Below, piece by piece: positions 24,549 to 37,363 of a stretch of 64,000 nt of DNA; the first letter of the stretch is position 1; each line of letters begins with the position of its first letter. The DNA is taken from contig JAHREC010000030.1 in NCBI GenBank assembly GCA_020081605.1, positions 1,364,001-1,428,000 on the forward strand. The letters run 5' to 3'. The DNA is from Albifimbria verrucaria (lineage: Eukaryota > Ascomycota > Sordariomycetes > Hypocreales > Stachybotryaceae). The position numbers and the translations under genes were made by a program. The notes beneath the pieces were generated by a model, which worked only from the letters and a program-made list of their open reading frames with translations, had not been told where the DNA came from and made no database searches.

Positions 24549-27104
24549 ATGTCGAAACCTACACCGGGGTCGGCTCTTCCGCAGCCTTCAAACGTTGGCG
24601 ACGAAGTCATCATCGCTCAGGAGGCACCTCAGCGTATGCCGACAGATTCATCCTCGCCGGAAGATCCTAGAAGGAACGATGAATCAGACCTGGAAAAACC
24701 GCCGTTTATCTTCACGACAAGGATTGGTTCTGGCGAGGAGCAAATTCTCGAAAAGGATGATCCACGTCTACGCGACATCCCACCTTATGTTCTGCGAATG
24801 GTTAGCCTCACCGACGATCCGGAACTGCCGACGCTCACCTTCCGTTACTTTGTCCTCACCGTTATCTTCGTCGTTCCGGGCGCGTTTATGAGCATGATGA
24901 GCCATTTCAGAACAACCTATGCCCCTTATTCCGTGTTCTTTGTCCAGATCGCCTCAAGTTATGCTGGCGTATGGTTGGCTGATATCCTTCCGGCTTGGAA
25001 AGTCCGAGTTCCGTTTACACGATTCAGCTTCTCTTTGAACCCGGGACCGTTCTCTGTCAAGGAGCATGTACTCATCACAATCTCGGCGGCCTCAGGCGCA
25101 ACTTACAATCTAGGCTATGCCCCGGTCTCGATTGCTGAGCTTTACTTCAATTCAAAGATCAACCCTGCAGTGGCGATCTTCTTCATGTGGTCTATTGTGT
25201 TCACAGGTTATAGCTTTGCGGCCATTGCAAGACAGTTCTTGATCTATGATCCCCAATTTCCCTGGTTTACAGCGTAAGATTTCTCAAACTTATATCCTCT
25301 ACCTCGCAAAGTTTGATTGTGGACAACTAACTCTTCAAGTCTATGCCAAACTGCTCTATTCGAAACTCAGAGAAAGCAGCGCCAGAATCCTACACCCGAA
25401 TCACGCAAGCAAACACGAGTTTTCTTCTCGGTTCTATTAGGCGTGACCCTTTGGCAGTTTCTTCCCGAATACGTCTTCCCTATGCTCGGTTCTTTAGCGT
25501 TTCTTTGCTGGGTTGCTCCTGGCAATGCCGTCGCGAACTTTGTCGGTGCCGGATTTGGTGGCATGGGGTTCCTAAACCTCTCACTAGACTGGTCAAACAT
25601 TGCTGCAAACTACAGCTTATTCCTCACTCCCTGGTGGACCCAAGTTGTCATGTTCTCAGCCTTTGTATTCAATTGTTGGGTCTTATTGCCAGCTGCAAAG
25701 TTTGGAGGGCTGGGCCAATGGCACAAGAAACTCATGTCAAATCGGCTGTTCCTTGGTAGGCATTCACCGTGCAGTTTGCCCTTTCTTCATTAGCCTCTGA
25801 CACATTTACAGAAGACGGTACACCTTATCCTATTACGGAGCTTCTGACTCCCCAGGTGTCTCTGAATCAAACAGCTTACGAACAATATGGTGCTCCTTAT
25901 GTCGGCGCTCAAGTCCTGTGGGGAATGTTCTTCGACTATGCCGCTTACACCTCCGCCATTGTATGGATGATCTGTTTTGGCTGGGATCAGATCAGATCAA
26001 GTCTCCAGAAACTGAAAGAGCGCATCACTCACAAGAATTCCAAGATCAGTGAGCAGTACAACGATCAACTGAGCATTTTGCAACGATCTTACGACGAAGT
26101 TCCGTTCTGGTGGTTCGCCACTCTATTCGGGGCATCATTCGTTTCCCTGGTTACTATCATTGGGTTAGGAAAGTTGTATATCCCCGTGTGGACCTACTTT
26201 GTCGCTATTGGCACCGGGGCGTTTCTGGTCATTCCACTGGGATGGCTCTATGCTTTATCAAACTTCCAACTTCCAATCGGCACGGTGAACGAGCTCCTTT
26301 ACGGTCTCATGTCGAACTCTGTTAGTGGATTCAAGAACCCGACAGGAGCCTCGGTTTATGGAAGCATCGCAGGCAACGCATGGTACTGAGCCCAACTCAA
26401 CCTCCAGGACATGAAGATTGGCCATTATATGCACATCCCTCCCAAGGCTGTGTTTTTCTCCCAAGTCTTTGGTTCTTTTCTTGGTATCCCTGTAAACTAT
26501 GCCGTTGTTAGATGGGTTCTCGACACCAAGTTCGACTACTTGACTGGAGACAAAGAAGACCCTGCCCACCAGTGGACAGGTCAGTCATTGGCTAGTAACT
26601 TGACTATGGGCGTTCAATATGTCCTCATTGTAAGTTTTACTTGTTTAAGGACTGAGCGTGTTATATTTTGATTGTTACTGACAACTATTAGGGACCACGC
26701 CGCCTATTTTCGCAACATATTTATCGTATACTACCATACGGCTTCCTTGTCGGCGCTGTCGCTCCGATTCTCATGTATACATTGAACCGTTTTTTCCTCG
26801 GCTTAAATTCCGTCTCTGGAATACCACGATTTTCTTCTCCAGCATGAATCTTTTCTACGGTAATATCAGTACCGGCTATCTCAGCGCCTTCATAGGTGGC
26901 TTTGTTGTTATGTTCTGGGCATATCGCTACCGACAAGATTTATGGGGTCGATGGAACTATATTCTTGCCGCAGCATTCGATGCTGGGTTCAACTTTAATA
27001 TGCTGCTCACTTTTCTATTCTTTGGTGCTGGCAAGATCGTGGTAATGCCTCACTGGTGGGGCAATGAGGAAGCCAGCAGTGAGCGTTGCTTTGCACTCTC
27101 ATAA
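24549..27104 (+). CDS. OPT-family oligopeptide transporter with in-frame stop and frame break
   Basis: About 790-codon polytopic membrane protein. A hydrophilic N-terminus of about 90 residues is followed by many membrane segments. The family landmarks are present: the NPG motif SLNPGPFSVKEH and the KIPPR-like motif HYMHIPPKAVFFSQ. Introns lie at 25274-25339, 25756-25811 and 26630-26691. Two defects are visible. A TGA at 26387-26389 replaces what homologues suggest is Arg (CGA) within NAWY-AQLNLQD; this is a substitution, not a frameshift. A one-base loss in the T run 26790-26795 shifts the frame. Role: proton-coupled uptake of small peptides such as tetra- or pentapeptides or glutathione (family). 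Confidence 0.88.
26387..26389 (+). other. In-frame TGA stop inside OPT gene
   Basis: The reading frame continues with conserved OPT sequence directly on both sides, so this is a nonsense substitution (CGA to TGA expected) rather than an indel. Confidence 0.75.
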
Positions 27105-29075
27105 TAGCATATGAAGAGAAAAATCTTGGAAGAGTATCCATGAACCCTAATCAAAATAGAAGTTGGGATTTGGAGAAAATAGAAAGGCTTAATGACCTTC
27201 GCAGCGAAACCCATTTGCCCTGTGATATAATTTAACCACGGGAAAAATGTATTCTAGAGACCGAGTTTAATCCAAGTCGTACTTGATCATATATTTTTGC
27301 AATGTTCTTGATTTCCAATTTTCAACCGTTAATCATGAGGCTACATAGCCTACCCGGAGAGAAACGATCCAGAGTCAACAAAACAGGCAAGAGTTCAGTC
27401 GATGATTTCAAATAAGACTAGAGCGCTCGTAGTTTTGAGGTCTTCAGCATCATTTTGATATCCTTATGACAGTTGGTATCTATTGTTGGCAACTAAAATG
27501 CGCTTGGTGTTTCGGGAATAGGCTGTCAGGGCAATAGCAGCTAGATTCATGACTACTTCCACAATGTGTTCTGGGCCAAAAGGAGGCGAACTTGATAAGA
27601 TTAAATGAACTAATTGTGGGCCCAATATATGCTTTGAGCCGGCTTACCTCTTGGGATTACATTCCCATTTATGTGTTACAAATGCAAGGTAAAAGGTTAG
27701 GTTTATGAACTAGCTGTAATCCATGTCTATGTAGAAGCATTTGATGTTTGGAAAGGATTTCGTGATTGCTTAGACATTTTATAACAAGGAATGATAGAAT
27801 GAATGCCTTGAGTACCATAGAAGAAAATTAGATATCTCATACTGTTATAGAGCTCACTCTTGAAGAGTGTTGCGGATGTCCTTGTGATGTTGCCTTCTGC
27901 ATGCCCACTGCCTATACTAGAAAGTCCAGTTCAGTGTGGCAATTAGGGGTTTTAAACAAATACGAACACGAAAATAGATGAGTATACTCGTCTTCAGGGA
28001 GAGTTAATTTGATCTTCGCAGAGATGGGTTGCCACGCGGAACCAGCTAATGCCCGAACTTGCAGGTGAACTGAAGTTTCTACCTTGATTAGTATCAAATA
28101 TAGTGTTGTGCAAGAAACACAAGTATGTTTAACAGCCTCAAATAGGCTACCAAGCCCCTTTAGTCCAATACGTTCGTTTGCAAGCTCATTAGCTTGGTGG
28201 AGGCAATGATGAATTCTCCGGAAAACCCCTGGCTTCACATTTATCAATCTAGCATGCGTGCACTGAATATCACTTGCACTCGACTAGTACTTGGGGCCAG
28301 TTCAGTAGTATATGAGCGATTTTTTATATTCTCGAGAATCAGCCATTTCGAATTAGAGCTGATGAATCAGAAAAAGGAATGTAACCTCAACGTCGTGTAT
28401 TTATATTCTGCTGCGGGGTTGATCCATCCATTGCGCCACAAATTTATCATGTATTGAGTCAAACGTTTCAATTTCAATGTGAGTTGATCTATCGTCCTGC
28501 CTGTCATAAGGTGATCAGATGTGAAACCCCAATCGGGCCTTCGGATGATGCTGCGCAAGCCATGGTCAAAGTGTCGAACCCTCATGCCACGACATAAGGC
28601 CCACCGACAGATGGAACAGTGCATGAAGCCAGTAACGTATCGTTTTCGTCATTCCGTCAGACTGCAAGTTAGAATGCACATTTGTGCAATTAGGAAGCCA
28701 TTGGATTGGAAATTGTGGTTGCCAGCCGGGTGACACCATGCAAGCAAAGCCACATCACATTGGTTTGTTGAGCGCGTGCTAATAGATCTCGACCGAGCTC
28801 CGCAATAGATTCAGGCCAGCCACCTGTACCGCCGATCACCGCAGCCACCCATAATACATGTTGCTTATCATGCTGACAGCGGAGAAAACAGGAGGTGACG
28901 GTGGAAGGTTGTGCCCACGTCAATGGTCCGAGGCGCAAGAACCTACTATAATTTGATCTCAAACGTTATAGAAACAAGTTTTGACCAGCCCAGAAAGCTT
29001 CAACACGACCTCTCTCTCTTCCTTGATGCATATGCTGAAATATCAAGTCACAACTTGAACAACTAAGTCATACAA
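27105..29075. other. AT-rich non-coding stretch
   Basis: Frames of up to 111 codons at 27912-28624 show no recognisable composition. The last part is the P450 promoter. Confidence 0.5.
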
Positions 29076-30744
29076 ATGGCGAATCTACTTCCAATCTTGG
29101 CCGCTGGAATTCTCCTTGGCGTTTTTTCTACATTTTTCACCACGCACAGGAAATGCTCGTCTTCCACTTCCTCCAGGACCTAAACCTCTCCCAGTTATTG
29201 GAAACTATAAGGACCTTCCTCCAGCTGGAAAACTAGAATATGAGCACTGGTTGGAATTTAAGGAAACCTACGGCCCCATTAGTTCAGTCACTATCCTAGG
29301 TCAGCCTATGGTTCTGCTCCACGATAAACAAGCTGTGTCGGAGCTCTTGGAGAAAAATTCCATCAAAACCTCAGATAGACCTTCGCACCCGTTTGCGAAT
29401 GTCATGTGTGGGTTCGGCGATTTTTGTCTAGCGTAAATTACAATGCTTCTTTCAAGCTTCAGAGAAAATTGGTGCATCAGCAATTAGGTACCAGAGCCCT
29501 CGTTTCTCGGTTCGGTGACATCCAAGACGAGGAGTCACGCAAATTCTTGCTTCAAGTATTGGAGCACCCTGAGGGTCTAAGGGAGCATATTAAGACGTGA
29601 GTCTAAGCCCGCCCAACAGTGGAAGTCGGCAAACATGACTGACAATCCGCAGCGAAGCGAGTGCCATCATTCTGAAAATGACGTATGGATACTCCGTTGG
29701 ACCTTATACAACAGACCCACTTGTCTCCCTGATCGAACGCTTGTTGAATCATCTAAGCCTGGCCTATGTCCCTCTCACCTGGGCAGTCGACCTGTTCCCC
29801 ACCCTGAGGTATCTCCCAGAGGGATTTCCTGGTACCAAGTCATTTCAACGAACAGCTACGCGGTGTAAACAAGTTATAAAGGCAGTAATAGACTCACCTT
29901 TCGACTTTGTACGGCAGCAGATGGCACAGGGGGAATCGCCCTCGTTTGTATCTTCACTCATTCGTCAGTGTAGCGATGAGAACGGTGATTTGCGTGAAGC
30001 TGATTTAGAAGCAATCAAATTGTCCGCAGGAGTCATGTTCGTTGGAGGTGCTGATACAACTGTCTCGGTTATCAGCAGCATGATTTTGGCAATGCTTCTA
30101 CACCCCGACGTTCAACAAAAGGCTCAGAGAGAGATAGATGATGTTATCGGCTACGCAGGAATGCCCCAGCTAGCGGATCGAGAAAGGCTTCCATACGTCA
30201 CCGCTTTGGTAAAAGAAAGCTTTCGCTGGATTCCTGTAGTACCCACTGGCACGACGCATGTGGCAAGCGAAGAGATTATCTACAAGAACTATCGAATCCC
30301 GAAAGGTGCTTATTTACTACCACAGATATGGTGGTTTTGCACGATCCAGAGGTTTATACCAGCCCTGATAAGTTTGAACCCGAGAGATTCTTGAGCCCAA
30401 GGAATGAGCCAGATCCTGCCACAGAAGCATTTGGATATGGCCGCAGAGCCTGTCCTGGAAGATATCTTGCCGAAGATAGCACATTTTTAACTATAGCAAG
30501 AATCCTAGCAGTTTTCGACATCAGCAAGCTAAAGGATCAGCATGGTAAGGAAATCGAATTTGAGATTGAAAAGACGGTAGGCCTCATCTGCAGGCCGGGG
30601 CCTTTCCCATATGTCATTAAGCCTAGAAGCGACAAGCATGCTGAAGTAATTCGGTCATTCGAGATCAATCATGGCTGGGATGGGAGTGATGTATCTCTAT
30701 TAGGAGATCGATTGAAGGACTTGCAGAATGTATCCATAGTCTAA
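29076..30744 (+). CDS. Cytochrome P450 monooxygenase (OrdA-like, CYP)
   Basis: Membrane-anchored P450 (N-terminal hydrophobic LLPILAAGILLGVFSTFF), followed by the proline hinge LPLPPGPKPLPVIGN. The I-helix reads GVMFVGGADTTVS, the K-helix ExxR is ESFR, and the haem loop is FGYGRRACPG with the axial Cys. One intron at 29597-29652 splits a Thr codon. Frame breaks are at about 29151-29153 (two missing or one extra), T run 29421-29425 (one) and T run 30335-30338 (one); total length then fits about 538 codons, usual for CYPs. Sequence style matches the fungal O-methylsterigmatocystin-oxidoreductase-like group. Substrate unknown; the gene stands alone, 2 kb from neighbours. Confidence 0.92.
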
Positions 30745-32819
30745 CAATTGGCACGCGAAACAAGTTGGATTACACTTAGCTCTTTACCAAGGAAGGATAA
30801 TCGTAAGGGTTTCGAGAATGGTACTCGCTTTCACGTCCACGTTCTCACATCATGCTGATAAATCTATCTACTTATAAGGTAGTTCTAACGGGATTATAGC
30901 TTTGGCTTTACTTTTGCAGCACTATTCTCACCAACGGTCAATAGCGCAAGCCGGTAGATGAAACAGGCAATTGAAGATTGTGAGCGTTTGGGTTTCATAT
31001 ATGCACTTAGTTGTATAGCGTTGTACTGCATTGCATCCTCCCATCTTTTCAAGTTCTATGGTATTTTCAACTAACCTAAGAGACACATCTCCTACGGATG
31101 TGACTCGTGGTTTGTTTCTTCTTTTCTGCTTGGAGAGGGAACCAATTGTTAGGAGTATCTTGAATCAAGCCTCAACTCCGTGTGGAGAGTGGCCAGTTGT
31201 ATGAAAAAGTGAAAGAAACTAACTCCGGTTTGGGCTATCAGTTGTGACTTGTGACAAACGCAAGAATTAATATGTGCAAGGTCTAAACACTTTGTTGGAT
31301 ATCATCTCAAGCGGTTCCAACTCTTGAAGCATGTCTATAGACCCATATCCCCAAGTCTCATAAAATAGAAACCTTTTGGCATCTAAAATGAACTGCAGGT
31401 TCCGAGATTCAATGCCTCTCTCTGGCGGCGCCATACCGATGGCCCCTCGATTAGTAGATTGGTGTATGGACAACATCAGTTGCGCGAAATCTCAGTGCAA
31501 ACACAGTAGCTAATGTCTTTGCCTTCGAGATTGTGTGGTCAGAGTCGTAAAAGCACGAATATGTCTTATGACTATTCAATTGTTTTATCTGTAACTAAGC
31601 CACCGAAACATGGTTCTTGTAAGAAGTCGCGGGCTATCAATCTAGAGGCAAGTATACACACTGCCACATCCACAAATAGCGTACCTATCTCTATCATTTC
31701 GGCGGACGACCGTTGCAGTATTTCAAGAACCCTAGCAGGGCACTGTTGTCGACTTTTAGTTTTGCCATTATGGGTGGCTTTCTCAGCCAACGCAGCGGAG
31801 ATGTGCACTTATTAAGGAGGCCAATATTATTGTGTGCTCTAGAATTGGGCAAAGGGTTAATTGTACTAGGTTGGCCGTTCCTAATAGTCAAGGCACTTCT
31901 CACGATCTAGCCATTACCTAGTTAAAGTATGTGCTACCAGTATGAAGAAACAAAAACAGAGCTCCGGGGTACGTCACTTTTGTCACTGCATGAATAGTCC
32001 TTTGAGTGGTTTCGACTGCTGGGCGTACGTCATTTTACTGCTGCTCCTTGGAATTCACGCATCTTATGATTTCGACCGCTGTGCGCGATGAGTGGGGATC
32101 TAATTTGCTAGGTAGCAGATAACGTTATGGGACAGGGGATATGGTTTGACCAGAAGTATGCTCCACGAGTGATTGGTGGTTCGTAAGCCATTGCCAGTTG
32201 GCGAAATGTAAGCAGTAACGTGTGAAAGCCTCAATTCATTGGGTTCATATCAGTGAGTAGAACACGCAACCCCGGAATCATGATGCATGTTTTTGGTCAC
32301 TTGCAGGGTGTAACCCTGGAAACGTTGCGGGTAGGATGTCGGAGCTACGCTTAGAAGGGGTTGAAAAGACTTCAACAAACAGCTTAAGGATCGTCAAGGC
32401 AGAAGCACACTATGAGCTTTTCAAAGTCATCCATTAATTTTAAGGTTTCGAGTATGAAGCTGAAACTGTGCTGTAGTTAAAGCTCATGTCTTGATGCATG
32501 CCAACACTGGCAAGAATGCCAGTGGGTCCCTGGCTAGACGAGTACGATGGGAAACAAAGACCGGGGTTTAGAAGGATGGCAGGGGCTTAGAATCTTATTA
32601 ATAAACAAGTGCTCTGACTCCGAGGTGTGGCAAGATCAGTGTTGAGTCTTAGCAATCTCTTAGCAAGGGCAAGACTTGTGAGTTGACCAGATACGAAATT
32701 CAAGCCCCTTGAATCACCCTTGACTGAAGCCTGGCAGATATAAAAGCTCACCCTAAGCCACCCATGGTCTGTTCATCTAGATATTCTTGATACTCGAACA
32801 CCACGTGGTATCGCAGACC
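30745..32819. other. Non-coding stretch with TATA box for next gene
   Basis: No supported gene; frames at 31267-31910 look like chance. A TATAAAAG box is at 32739-32746, 74 bases before the next start. Confidence 0.5.
32739..32746 (+). promoter_or_regulatory. TATA box of hydrolase gene
   Basis: TATAAAAG upstream of the start codon at 32820. Confidence 0.6.
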
Positions 32820-33941
32820 ATGCATTGCTCTACTTTCTTGATAACACTCTTGGCCGCTGGTGCCTCAATCACAGCAGCGGCCCTTACACCATTTCACTCG
32901 TGGAATCATGGCCGTGTGGCTTTGGAAGATGTCAGCATACACTTCCGTTATGCTGGCTCTGGACCTCCTATTCTTCTAGTCCATGGGAATCCGCAGCACA
33001 GCTGGACCTGGCAGCACATTGGTCCTATCTTAGCACAGAACTATACTGTTATCGCGCCAGACAATCGTGGCGCTGGCGACTCCAGCATTCCGTCTAATGG
33101 AAATTATACTGCTGCTGCCTCAGCTGAAGATCTGAAAGCAGTCCTCGACTTTCTAAATATTACTTCAGCATATGTTTTAGCTCATGACAAAGGTGTAGGC
33201 TTTGCATCCGCCCTTGCAGCCTTGTACCCTTCTTCGGTACAACGACTTATTCTGACGGAATATCCCCTACCTGGCTTTGGGTACGAGTCATCATCCAACC
33301 CTGCACCGTTCTGGGATCTCTATCAGAACTGGCAACTAGCCTTTTTCAAGTCCCTGATCTTGCTGAGTTTCTCATGCGTGGTAAAGAGCGAGAATTTCTT
33401 CTCTGGTATTTCTATCACGGGAGTTATAGCGGACCGGAGGCGTTCAGCGATGACACAATCACCCGATACGCCGATTCCATCGCAAAGCCAGGATTCCTCA
33501 GAGCAATGCTCGGCCCGTTTTCCGCGGACACAGTAGCTGCGGATAATAAATTTTTCAACTCCTCGCTGCGAGAGAAACGTTTACAAATGCCGGTTCTGGG
33601 TATGGGTGGTGAGGCTAGCTTGGGGTTGGAAGATGTGCTGAAGTCTTCATTTGAATCACTGGCAGAAGATTTGGAATTGGATATTATTCCCAAGGCGGGT
33701 CACTGGATTGGTAAGTTATGGATATGAAGCACGAAATACCAGTGAGAAAAGTTGATACTAATTTGGCATTGAAGCCGACGAAAATCCTGTTTGGGTAGCG
33801 CACCGTGCTATTAGGTTCTTTAGCCAAGACGATACACAGTTACCAGTGGCCGATTTGGCACCATTTAACGATATGACGACATTGAATGTTGGATTCTATG
33901 GAACAAGACGAAACGCTAGATTGGGTGGTTTAAGAATCTAG
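32820..33941 (+). CDS. Secreted alpha/beta hydrolase, epoxide hydrolase-like
   Basis: About 353 codons. The N-terminus MHCSTFLITLLAAGASITAA looks like a signal peptide. The alpha/beta-hydrolase core shows the oxyanion motif HGNPQHSW, a nucleophile elbow with Asp (VLAHDKGVGFA), and a late His in AGHWI; Asp as nucleophile matches epoxide hydrolases and haloalkane/haloacetate dehalogenases. An intron at 33711-33774 is followed by ENPVWVAHRAIRFF. One base is missing in the T run 33342-33346; repaired lengths fit exactly. The upstream in-frame Met at 32787 is rejected because the signal peptide starts at 32820. Possible role: detoxification or processing of secreted or plant metabolites (inference). 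Confidence 0.87.
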
Positions 33942-34896
33942 GAAAGGTTCAACCAGAAATTTTGGAGATTTGCGAATAAATACCGTACTGGAGCGTTCCT
34001 AGGAAGATGCGTTTACAGGGCCACCTCAGGCTTGCCTTAATTCTTGGAGGATTCATAGCCTGCGAGCATTTATATATTTATTTGCCATTCTAGGCAGCTC
34101 ATTTTGTTTACCATCTCCAAACCAGTATCACAATGCGACTGTACCAATTTATAGCAGCGCGTTAAAGTAAAGTCTTCTGTCTCTGCGCTTTGCTAGTAGT
34201 TTAGTGAGATGTTGCGTGGGCGGTTTTATCTTCTCCTTTCTTCTCTTTGTCAGTTAGAAGCCCTTGTAGGTATTCACCAACGACCTAACACATGGTAGCT
34301 ATAGTAGCTACCTTATAGTAGCTATAGCGGGTGCAGCAACTTCAATAAACACAGTAGCTATAGCGGCTACAGCAGCCACAGCAGCCATAACAGCCATAAT
34401 AGCTATAGCGGCTACCTAGAGCCGCTATGCCCGCTGTAGCTTCTGTGGCGTACCAGCTATGACCGTTGTAGTTGGTGCTACCTACCCTAGAACTCTGTCT
34501 GGCTTACCTAATTGCACGGGGTCCTATGCATCTATGGACTCCCTTGACCAAGAGCTACAGTAATGGGACCCACAAAGGAGTGGGATGCTTGACTAAGCAT
34601 TCCTTGAGCATTGCGATACCTCATGCATTTAATGGTGAAGTAAGCAAGGCACAGAAAAGAAACAAGTCCACCATCCATTTCGCTGATCTTTTTGCTCTCA
34701 TCGCGCAAGACACCCAACTCTTCAGGGGCTTCAGTCACGATAGTTGTTTCCGCGTGTGATTCAGTCTCTGGAGCAAAATGAAGGGCTCCTTATCTATTAA
34801 GGCCGAAGGTCATATTCCCCGAGATGCTCATTTGGAGTTGTGGTTCAATCATGTGGAAACCCGCAGTTGGTAACGGCAAATTAACTTTGCAATCTA
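33942..34896. other. Non-coding with GTAGC-rich repeat cluster
   Basis: It contains the low-complexity block at about 34285-34485 (listed separately). The region before the regulator at 34897 may hold its first exon, which I could not define: an ATG at 34778 opens a short frame but needs an unusually small intron to connect. Confidence 0.45.
34285..34485. repeat. GTAGCTATAGCGGCTA-type imperfect repeat cluster
   Basis: Repeats of TAGCTATAGCGGCTAC and variants (TAGCTATAGTAGCTAC, CAGCAGCCACAGCAGCC) occur in both orientations over about 200 bases, giving partly palindromic blocks. No coding sense. Origin unknown; it could be a minisatellite or a decayed short inverted-repeat element. Confidence 0.65.
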
Positions 34897-36590
34897 GGTG
34901 AAGACTTCCAATTCATCTCATGCCACGGCCCGAAAGATTTCAAAGACCGGAGAAAAGAACGCCTCGCTCGGTCGCATGCCGTGAGAAAAGCTCTCCAAAC
35001 TAAACGGGAGCTCCAGCAACAGGCGGGTCACAACTTCCGGGTGACATCTTCAAGCACCATGGCCCACACTCTTGCACGCAAACGATCCAGGCCTGAGTTG
35101 CATGTATTATCGCCTTGTCCTTCGATGGGAGGCGTGCTCGATTGGTTCCAGCTACTTGCAGCAGACTCCCTGAGACTGCAATCATGGCTCAGCCATGGTA
35201 GGCTACCCTCTCAGATCCAAATAAGGATTTCAAATCTAACCGAATATTGAAGAAACTGGCTTCCCAGTAGTTGCGCCAGTATTTAGTACCGCGGATGAGC
35301 TAGTGCTTCAGAATTTCCGTCCAATATTTCAGTTGAACCTCCATGATCCCGCCATGCTCAATGCGACTATTCTCACATTTTCGTTGGCTGTCACCGGATA
35401 CTTTGATCAAAATTGTGTTTTTTACCATGACAAAGTTCTGAAATCCATTCGATCCAATATGAGCTCTCCAAGGAGGGCTGTGGCGGAATCAACACTGGGT
35501 GCCATTCTTTTGCTGGCTGGTGTAGAGGTTTGCATACCTTCCTATTCGCTTTCTCCGGCATAACGTATCAGAAGAAAGTAATTAAACTGACCTTCATTTC
35601 GGGTTGAAGACTCGACTTAGCATGCCCTTTCAGGTTCAACTTCACATGAATGCTATTCGACATTTACTGGACGAATGTCGGTTGCAGGGGACTGTTTTAT
35701 CCAGCAGGATTGAGAGAGCAATTTTCTGGTCAGTGATTACCTTGCAACCCTAACTATTGAGTTAACAATATTTTATAGGCAAGACTTGAATGCCTCGGTT
35801 ATGACAGGAACTAGCCGAATAACTGATCATAACACATTCACTGACCTTCAATGGCGGCGAAATCTCGTAACACCATATTCATTCACACTACCATCGGGAT
35901 TTCATACTGTATCCCATAGACTGACTGATGATTTCATCGAAATTTTAGAGGATATACACGCGTTCCAGTGTATCCGAGACACTTATCATTCTGAAGGCAG
36001 CGACACGTTAACAATAGCGCAGATCGACAATCAGCAAGCATCTATCCAGTCTAGGTTGGCAATGATGTCGACCAGTTCTCATTTTATGGATGTTCTGTGT
36101 CTCGCAGCTTACTTATCCTCAGCCACGTTACGCTGCAGGATCTGGCATGATTCAGTGATTCCGGTAAGTATTGCATGGTTTACACAATCTCTGTTTAGTT
36201 TCACGCTTCGGCGAACAATTTGTTTCGACAGGGTTATTGCAACGAAACTAACATAACACTTTAAAGTCATATCTTTCGTCGCGACTGATGAACAAAATCA
36301 AACAAGACAATGGACGTGCTTTGTGGGATGCGCACCCCAACATCCTAATCTGGGTTCTCTGCATGGGAGGCTCCTTTGCCCCCACCAAAAGTATAAGGAC
36401 ATATTATGTTGAGCTCCTGCATTCAGATGAATATGCACATTACAACCGGCCCATAATGTCGTGGCCGGGCCTACTGGCTGTTCTGAAGCAGTTTATTTGG
36501 TCCGACATAGCCTTCATGAAACCCGTCAAAGCATTTTGGGAAGATTATCGTAACTGGAACGAACAGCAAGATGATCCACGAGGGTTGTGA
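34897..36590 (+). CDS. Fungal transcription factor-like protein (5' end uncertain)
   Basis: Five exons joined by introns at 35198-35252, 35528-35609, 35729-35778 and 36164-36266; the sum is exactly 468 codons with no frame break. The start of the readable frame, EDFQFISCHGPKDFKDRRKE followed by SHAVRKALQ, is the basic motif that precedes the helical fungal-specific regulator domain in this class. QVQLHMNAIRHLLDECR and RAIFWQDLNASVMTG are characteristic of the central part. No Zn2Cys6 cluster is visible, which is usual for this group. The 5' end is missing: there is no clear ATG in frame, only a possible short first exon around 34778-34860. Presumed nuclear regulator; targets unknown. Confidence 0.75.
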
Positions 36591-37363
36591 GAGAAAGCTA
36601 TTTCAACCAAGTAATGATAACAATAATAATGAATAAAGCCATAAATAAATTTTGGCGGCCAGAGGAGCGTCTCTGGTCACGGTGTTTCCAGGATTTCTCC
36701 GATGTGGTTGGTGAAAGGAAGCTACTCGGCAAGGCATTACTTATTTGCATAAGAGCCAGAATCTGATTCCTTGATCAGATACCTAAAATAAATTCTTCAT
36801 ATTTTCTTAAGCTATAGCTGGATTTGGTCATCTACATAAGCATTTTCTTTTATAAAAAGAATGTGATCCGCCCATCCGTGGGTTGACTTCCCTGTGCTCT
36901 GTACTTAACATTAAATGGTTAGCTTAATTGATATCATTCACAGCGCTACTCCCAAACAGGAACCACCTCACTTCCTTTTGTGGATAAAGCTCACTTCCTA
37001 ATTCGGAAACAAGTTGCTCCCTCGATAGGCATCACCTCGCTCCTCAAATTGAAAACCTGATGTGGTTTCTGTTGATGCTTAGAAATGAGAGAAGAAAACA
37101 GATCATTGAAGGTAATTAGAATGACGATACAGACTAACTGATTACAAACCTTTTCTCAAATCTCCAACTAACATGGCATTGACGCCATGGTGGGCTAAGA
37201 AACCGAAACGTATAAATCCAGCCCTCAACTTTTGTGAAGCCCTCTCCTCATCACGCTTTCCAACCATCTTCCAAAATCTTTCTTTAGCATCAGAAGTCTT
37301 CAAGACTCCCACAAACTACTGGAGACAACAAATTTTATCTTCACGGCTTTTGACTTTATCAAC
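36591..37363. other. Non-coding spacer
   Basis: Promoter of the flavin oxidoreductase. A 70-codon frame at 37173-37385 is not protein-like. Confidence 0.5.

Noticed and set aside
31513..31910. Short frames on both strands in the spacer after the P450
   Set aside because: Overlapping antisense frames without motifs.
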